Shown here in pieces: positions 5,816 to 9,530 of a stretch of 9,530 bases of DNA. Within the stretch, counting starts at the first letter, position 1, and each line of letters begins with the position of its first letter. The DNA comes from SHLQ01 sp964196045 (lineage in GTDB: Bacteria > Actinomycetota > Acidimicrobiia > Acidimicrobiales > SHLQ01). The stretch is taken from contig CAXMRH010000078.1 of NCBI GenBank assembly GCA_964196045.1, forward strand, positions 1-9,530. The letters are read 5' to 3'. The notes under the pieces are model-generated. The model was given only the letters and a program-made list of their open reading frames with translations. It made no database searches and was not told the DNA's origin. A program made the position numbers and the translations under genes.

Positions 5816-8004
5816 GACAACAGGTATTCCTCGGGCAGATCTCGGCGGCCGGTGTCTTGCTCACCGTTTCAGCGATGTTCTACAGCCGTGTCTTCTCGGG
5901 ACCGGGCTGGGTCGGCCCAATTGTTGGAGCGGTCTTGTTCTCCGCTCTGTTTGCCGTCTCTTTGGCGCGGACATCCATGGATCGCTGGCTACGAGCATTG
6001 GCACTCGCCGTAGTCGGCGTCTTGTTCGTGATCCTGACGGTGATCTTGCCGGCAACAAGTTTTGGCGGGGCAGGAGATATCGCATCGGCCCTTTATGGGT
6101 CGAGCATCGATGGCTGGCGAAACGCGCTCGCCACGACACTTCCGATCGATACCAGTATCGCGGAGCCGCTGGGATTCGTCACCATGGTTGGATGGCTGGT
6201 CGGCTCGATAACTGGAGTGCTCATCGCACGATCAGAACACACGGCGTCGCCAATCGTGCCAGCCGTTGTGTTCGCGTCGCTTTCGCTGCCGCTGGCTGCA
6301 CCAGAAGGTGTGGCAGCGTACGTGTTGATCGTCGTCTTGGTCGGCGCGGCTCTCTTGCTGGCACTTGTTCGGGCCGTGCCGCAAGCGTCGATCTCTGGGC
6401 TATCGCGCGAACGTGTGACAGAGTTCGTCGGCGAACGAATGCTCAGCGAGCGTTTGTTGGCCGGCCTACCTGTCTTGTTGGTTCTTGCTCTTCTCGCACC
6501 GTTGGTCGCAGCGCTTCTTCCAGGATCGGACGATCCCTTCGATCCGAGGCGATTGAGAAGTGAGGAGGTCGTGACAGCGTCTGCGGTGAATCCACTCGCA
6601 GAGCTGAAATCGCGACGCGAGAGCTCGGACCGCGCCTTCCTCCTCACTCTCCCAGCTCCGCCGTCCGCTGTCTTCTTCAATCGCATGGGTCTCGTTTCGC
6701 TCGAGAACTACGACGGAGCTAACTGGACGACCAACTCGACCTACAGCGCGACTTCAGCGGACATTCCGGCTGCATACGACGTGACCGTCGAGACGTTGAC
6801 GGTGCGACAAGTAGTCGAAGTCGTCGACGCTACGACGCCGTGGGTTCCAGCGGCACAGCCCGTCAGCCGGATCGAGGCGGATGACGTTTGGTATGACGAC
6901 GTCTCTGGCTCGTTGCTCAACCGCGCGGACGAAGGAGCGCGTACCTACACGGTCGTCTCTCGAATCCCGGCCCCAACGGATGAACAAAAGCGCGCGGCCG
7001 CGGTCGACCGGAGCGAGCCGCGATACTTGGATGCGCCGATCATCGCTGACGACTCGCCGATCAACGACCTCGCGGCACAAGTCGACGGCGCCTCCGACTA
7101 CGAACGCCTCAAGTCATTGGAAGAGGTTCTCCAAACGAGCTTCACGCTGGTGAACGAGGAACCATCTGGAACCGCGCTCGGTCGAGTCGAAGAATTCCTT
7201 GTCGATGGCGAGGGATACCGCGATCAGTTCGTGTCGGCGTTTGCGATCGCAGCGCGGCAGCAGGCGTTCCCAACACGTATCACGATCGGTTACCGAATCG
7301 CAGAGCAAGCCGACGATTCGTCGCTCGTCTTCCTCGACACGGTCACTTCGGAGGATTACGACGCCTGGCCTGAAGTGCTGTTCGAAGGAATTGGTTGGGT
7401 CGCGTTCGATCCTGTGCCGCCCATCAGCGGCGAGGCAGGTACGGACCAAGACGACGCGACTGAGATTCCTGAGGGACGGCCAGCGAGCCAAGGTCCGACA
7501 CCCTTTGAGTCCGATCCATCCGAGGACGATGAGCTCGACGAAGAGGATTCCGGCCCGGGGACGACCGTCAAGGTTCTCGTGGTTTCGGGTCTATTCCTCC
7601 TCGTGTTCCCCATCATGTTGCTTGTTATGGTCGCCATCGCAAAACTGCTCCGTCGTCGATATCGAGAGAGCCTCGAGGATCCGACCGCCCGGGTTCTTGC
7701 CGGGTGGCAGGAGTCGAAAGATCGGTTGCTCGAAGCTGGCGTCGACATCAGTCCGGATATGACCGTTAAGGAGATCGTTGCGGTGAGTCGCCGCGAGCTT
7801 GGGGTCCATGCGTCGTCATCGCTCTCTGCGCTCGCGCCTCATGTCACCACGACGATCTACTCGCCGAGCGCCCCCGGCTCGGCTACCGCTGATCTGGTGT
7901 GGGACGAAGTCGACCTGTTCGATCGTCAGCTCAACGAGACACGCTCTCGCGCACAGAACGTGAAGGCTAAGGTCGACCCCCGCCCGCTTCTTGAGCGCCT
8001 CTGA
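5812..8004 (+). CDS. TgpA-type membrane protein with transglutaminase-like domain, catalytic residues replaced
   Basis: The 730 residues have about seven hydrophobic segments in the N-terminal third (near 6-25, 33-52, 59-80, 120-139, 146-163, 167-187, 214-236). A large extracytoplasmic part follows, then a Ser/Asp/Glu-rich acidic linker (about 563-582), one more membrane segment (about 586-611), LLRRRYRE and a cytoplasmic tail of about 110 residues. This is the TgpA layout. The transglutaminase-like core is at about 455-540: GEGYRDQFVSAFAIAARQQA, then RITIGYR, YDAWPEVLFEGIGWVAFDPV. In active members the core reads G-Y-C-E-x-F, H-A-W-x-E-V and F-D-P. Here Arg470 stands for Cys and Asp517 for His; only Asp533 remains. 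Transglutaminase or protease activity is therefore unlikely, and a structural or binding role is inferred. The gene is coupled to the DUF58 gene by ATGA and is last in the moxR operon. The reading frame is intact, so this is not a decaying pseudogene. Confidence 0.88.
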   Translation: MRQQVFLGQISAAGVLLTVSAMFYSRVFSGPGWVGPIVGAVLFSALFAVSLARTSMDRWLRALALAVVGVLFVILTVILPATSFGGAGDIASALYGSSIDGWRNALATTLPIDTSIAEPLGFVTMVGWLVGSITGVLIARSEHTASPIVPAVVFASLSLPLAAPEGVAAYVLIVVLVGAALLLALVRAVPQASISGLSRERVTEFVGERMLSERLLAGLPVLLVLALLAPLVAALLPGSDDPFDPRRLRSEEVVTASAVNPLAELKSRRESSDRAFLLTLPAPPSAVFFNRMGLVSLENYDGANWTTNSTYSATSADIPAAYDVTVETLTVRQVVEVVDATTPWVPAAQPVSRIEADDVWYDDVSGSLLNRADEGARTYTVVSRIPAPTDEQKRAAAVDRSEPRYLDAPIIADDSPINDLAAQVDGASDYERLKSLEEVLQTSFTLVNEEPSGTALGRVEEFLVDGEGYRDQFVSAFAIAARQQAFPTRITIGYRIAEQADDSSLVFLDTVTSEDYDAWPEVLFEGIGWVAFDPVPPISGEAGTDQDDATEIPEGRPASQGPTPFESDPSEDDELDEEDSGPGTTVKVLVVSGLFLLVFPIMLLVMVAIAKLLRRRYRESLEDPTARVLAGWQESKDRLLEAGVDISPDMTVKEIVAVSRRELGVHASSSLSALAPHVTTTIYSPSAPGSATADLVWDEVDLFDRQLNETRSRAQNVKAKVDPRPLLERL

Positions 8005-8172
8005 GCCGTTCGTCTCCCGGCTTCGCCTCCAGCGGTCGCAATCCGAGCCTGACGGCTCTCGATGCTCGGCTGCTGAGGGGATCAAGGTCACAGCACCTCC
8101 TCCAGCCAGATTCTTTTGACTGTATGGCCGCCCAAGATGTGGTGCTTGACCCAGCAGCGGTACGATCAGGCC
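8005..8172. other. Intergenic region between the moxR operon and scpA, with weak hairpins
   Basis: In these 168 bases GAGCC (8045-8049) pairs with GGCTC (8054-8058) around TGAC. The alternative pairing CCGAGC (8043-8048) with GCTCGG (8064-8069) is also possible, and TGCTG (8071-8075) can pair with CAGCA (8091-8095). None is followed by a run of T, so a classical intrinsic terminator cannot be claimed. A 3'-end hairpin after the moxR operon is possible. I see no tRNA fold and no small ORF with a good start here. An in-frame extension of scpA into this region (TTG 8116) was judged non-coding. Confidence 0.35.
8161..8166 (+). promoter_or_regulatory. Candidate -10 element for a leaderless scpA transcript
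   Basis: TACGAT fits the actinobacterial TANNNT -10 pattern and ends 6 bases before GTG 8173, so transcription could begin at or next to the start codon. Leaderless mRNAs with this geometry are common in actinobacteria. No good -35 is present 16-18 bases upstream; TTGACC at 8146-8151 is too close. scpA also lacks a strong Shine-Dalgarno, which fits leaderless initiation. This is an inference from spacing alone. Confidence 0.4.
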
Positions 8173-8952
8173 GTGTCCTACGAGGTCGAAACCCACGTCT
8201 TCAACGGCCCATTTGACCTTCTCCTGCATCTGATCCTCGCGGAAGAGGTCGAGCTGTATGAGATCTCACTGGCTACGATCGTCGACGCGTACCTGGTCGA
8301 GCTCGACAAGATGGAACATCTCGATCTGAACCTCGCAACGGAGTTCCTTCTCATCGCTTCCACGTTGGTGGAACTGAAGGCCCGCAGGTTGCTGCCCGAC
8401 GACGACAGCTGCGATCTGGACGATGAACTCGCGCTCTTCGAAGAGCGCGATCTCTTGTTGTCTCGGCTCGTCGAGTGCAAGACCTTCAAGGACGCGGCAG
8501 GTGTACTGCGTCAATTACACGATGCGGGTGGGCGAACCTACCCCAGAGTTGCGGGAGTCGAGGAACGATTCCTGGGTCTGGCTCCCGACCTTCTTGAGGG
8601 CATCGATGTCGATGATCTTCGAGACGCTTGTATTCGCGCCCTCACACCCCGACCTGAACCAATGCTGGACTTGTACCACGTCAGCGCTGTCACGGCGTCG
8701 GTTTCCGATGCCGTGCGGGAGCTTGTCGACGAGTTGCCGCAATCGGGACGTATCCTCTTTCGCGATCTCACGTCAGGGCTCGTCGATCGGATCGAGGTCG
8801 TGGTGCGATTCCTCGCGGTTCTCGAACTCTTCAAACAGGGACTCGTCGAGATCGTTCAAGCCCGAGCGTTCGGCGACATCGAACTCGAGTGGGTTGGCGG
8901 CGACCCAGACGATGCCTTGGACGCCCTAGCAATCGACAGGTATGACGGATGA
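8173..8952 (+). CDS. scpA: Segregation and condensation protein A (kleisin of SMC complex)
   Basis: ScpA is the kleisin that bridges the two SMC heads and binds ScpB, forming the bacterial condensin needed for chromosome organisation and segregation. The 259 residues fit the family (about 240-290). The N-terminus SYEVETHVFNGPFDLLLHLI (2-21) is the typical SMC-neck-binding start with F-x-G-P-x-D-L-L-L-x-L-I. It is followed by ATEFLLIASTLVELKARRLL (55-74), typical of the family, an acidic stretch (76-91), a middle ScpB-binding linker and the C-terminal winged helix VVRFLAVLELFKQGLVEIVQ (210-229). The start GTG 8173 was chosen on family alignment; the 19 residues from the upstream TTG (8116) are unlike the family. 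Its TGA overlaps the scpB ATG (ATGA), so the two are coupled. Its own promoter may lie just upstream. Confidence 0.95.
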   Translation: MSYEVETHVFNGPFDLLLHLILAEEVELYEISLATIVDAYLVELDKMEHLDLNLATEFLLIASTLVELKARRLLPDDDSCDLDDELALFEERDLLLSRLVECKTFKDAAGVLRQLHDAGGRTYPRVAGVEERFLGLAPDLLEGIDVDDLRDACIRALTPRPEPMLDLYHVSAVTASVSDAVRELVDELPQSGRILFRDLTSGLVDRIEVVVRFLAVLELFKQGLVEIVQARAFGDIELEWVGGDPDDALDALAIDRYDG

Positions 8953-9530
8953 CTGATCTTCAACCACAGAACGCCCACGCGCCTGAAGGATCTGCGGCAG
9001 ATACCGTCGATCTGACTCGTGACGAAGGAGCCGAAGCCGGCCTCCCGGCCGAGCTGACGGCCGCTATCGAGGCGGTGCTGATGGTGGCCGAGCGGCCCAT
9101 TGAGCCTCGGCTTCTGGCGCAGCTGGTGGAGACGAGTGTCGAGTCGGTGGAAGCGGCGTGTGCCGATCTCGATGCGGTCTACCGGGAGCAAGGGCGAGGG
9201 TTCGTCCTGGCGCGTGTCGCAGGCGGGTACCGGTATCAGAGCCACCCCGAGCAGGCCGCATACGTAGAGAGATTTGTTGTCGAGGGCCAGTCGAGCCGAC
9301 TTTCCGCGGCGGCGCTGGAGACGATGGCGATCGTGGCGTACAAGCAGCCGATCTCACGCGCTCAAGTCGCGGCGATCCGTGGCGTGTCCGTCGATGCGGT
9401 GATGCGCACACTGACTCAACGGGGATACATCGCTGAAGTTTCTCGAGACAGCGGGCCCGGGCAGGCAGTCATGCATGGAACAACGGCGCTTTTTCTCGAG
9501 CGTTTGAACATCGATTCGATCGTTGATCTA
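8949..9530 (+). CDS. scpB: Segregation and condensation protein B (3' end cut by window)
   Basis: ScpB is a dimeric protein with two winged-helix domains that binds the ScpA kleisin and regulates the SMC condensin. The frame is open from ATG 8949 to the window end (194 codons). The first about 33 residues are a polar, acidic extension before the core (ELTAAIEAVLMVAERPIEPR, 35-54). The family motifs are RGFVLARVAGGYRYQSHPE (83-101), LSAAALETMAIVAYKQPISR (118-137) and IRGVSVDAVMRTLTQRGYI (143-161), then GTTALFLERLNIDSIVDL. Since most members end soon after this last block, probably only the tail is missing. The start overlaps the scpA stop (ATGA), with AGG 8 bases upstream. In mycobacteria the same pair (Rv1709-Rv1710) lies near the tlyA-recN-pyrG cluster, which supports common ancestry of the region. 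Confidence 0.95.
   Translation, partial: MTDLQPQNAHAPEGSAADTVDLTRDEGAEAGLPAELTAAIEAVLMVAERPIEPRLLAQLVETSVESVEAACADLDAVYREQGRGFVLARVAGGYRYQSHPEQAAYVERFVVEGQSSRLSAAALETMAIVAYKQPISRAQVAAIRGVSVDAVMRTLTQRGYIAEVSRDSGPGQAVMHGTTALFLERLNIDSIVDL

Noticed and set aside
8116..8172. Upstream TTG start for scpA adding 19 residues
   Set aside because: The added residues (Trp, Met, Cys, Gln rich) are unlike ScpA, whose family start coincides with GTG 8173.
8005..8172. Possible tRNA or small RNA gene in the largest intergenic gap
   Set aside because: No cloverleaf, no GGTTCGAATCC-like T-arm and no CCA end is visible; the stems found are short and mutually exclusive.
1..9530. Mobile element, prophage, CRISPR array, toxin-antitoxin or defence system
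   Set aside because: No transposase, integrase, terminal inverted repeats, direct repeat array or defence gene motif was found. All genes are core or widespread chromosomal genes with similar codon use.

Overview
The window looks like ordinary chromosome from a moderately GC-rich actinobacterium. Three things point there. The first is the gene order tlyA-nadK-recN-pyrG with scpA-scpB nearby, a set that also clusters in Mycobacterium tuberculosis. The second is the frequent use of GTG and TTG starts. The third is the domain style of the MoxR/DUF58/transglutaminase-like genes. A more divergent lineage such as Acidimicrobiia is a plausible guess but cannot be fixed from this sequence. I see no mobile element, CRISPR array, tRNA or rRNA. 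Coding density is high and no gene-free stretch exceeds about 170 bases.

Left half (1-3576, minus strand, read right to left): tlyA (rRNA 2'-O-methyltransferase), nadK (NAD kinase), recN (SMC-like DNA repair ATPase), then the first 67 codons of pyrG (CTP synthase), which runs off the left edge. tlyA and nadK share one base (TGATG). nadK and recN are 31 bases apart if recN starts at its family-typical methionine. pyrG follows recN after 82 bases and has its own strong ribosome binding site. This looks like one housekeeping transcription unit.

Middle (3577-8004): a 92-base divergent gap, then a plus-strand operon of moxR (AAA+ ATPase), a membrane-anchored DUF58 protein, and a large TgpA-type membrane protein with a transglutaminase-like domain. 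This trio is widespread but of uncertain function. MoxR ATPases are thought to act as chaperones on partners of the DUF58/vWA kind, and the TgpA-type protein presents a domain outside the membrane. The most notable point in the window is that the transglutaminase-like domain lacks two of its three catalytic residues: Arg replaces Cys and Asp replaces His. It is probably a binding or structural module and not an enzyme.

Right end (8005-9530): a 168-base gap holding weak hairpins and a possible leaderless -10 element. It is followed by scpA and scpB, coupled by an ATGA overlap. These encode the kleisin and winged-helix partners of the SMC condensin. scpB is cut by the window edge, probably only slightly short of its end.

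I found no convincing new system. The best leads are the apparently dead transglutaminase fold and the compact recN-pyrG junction.
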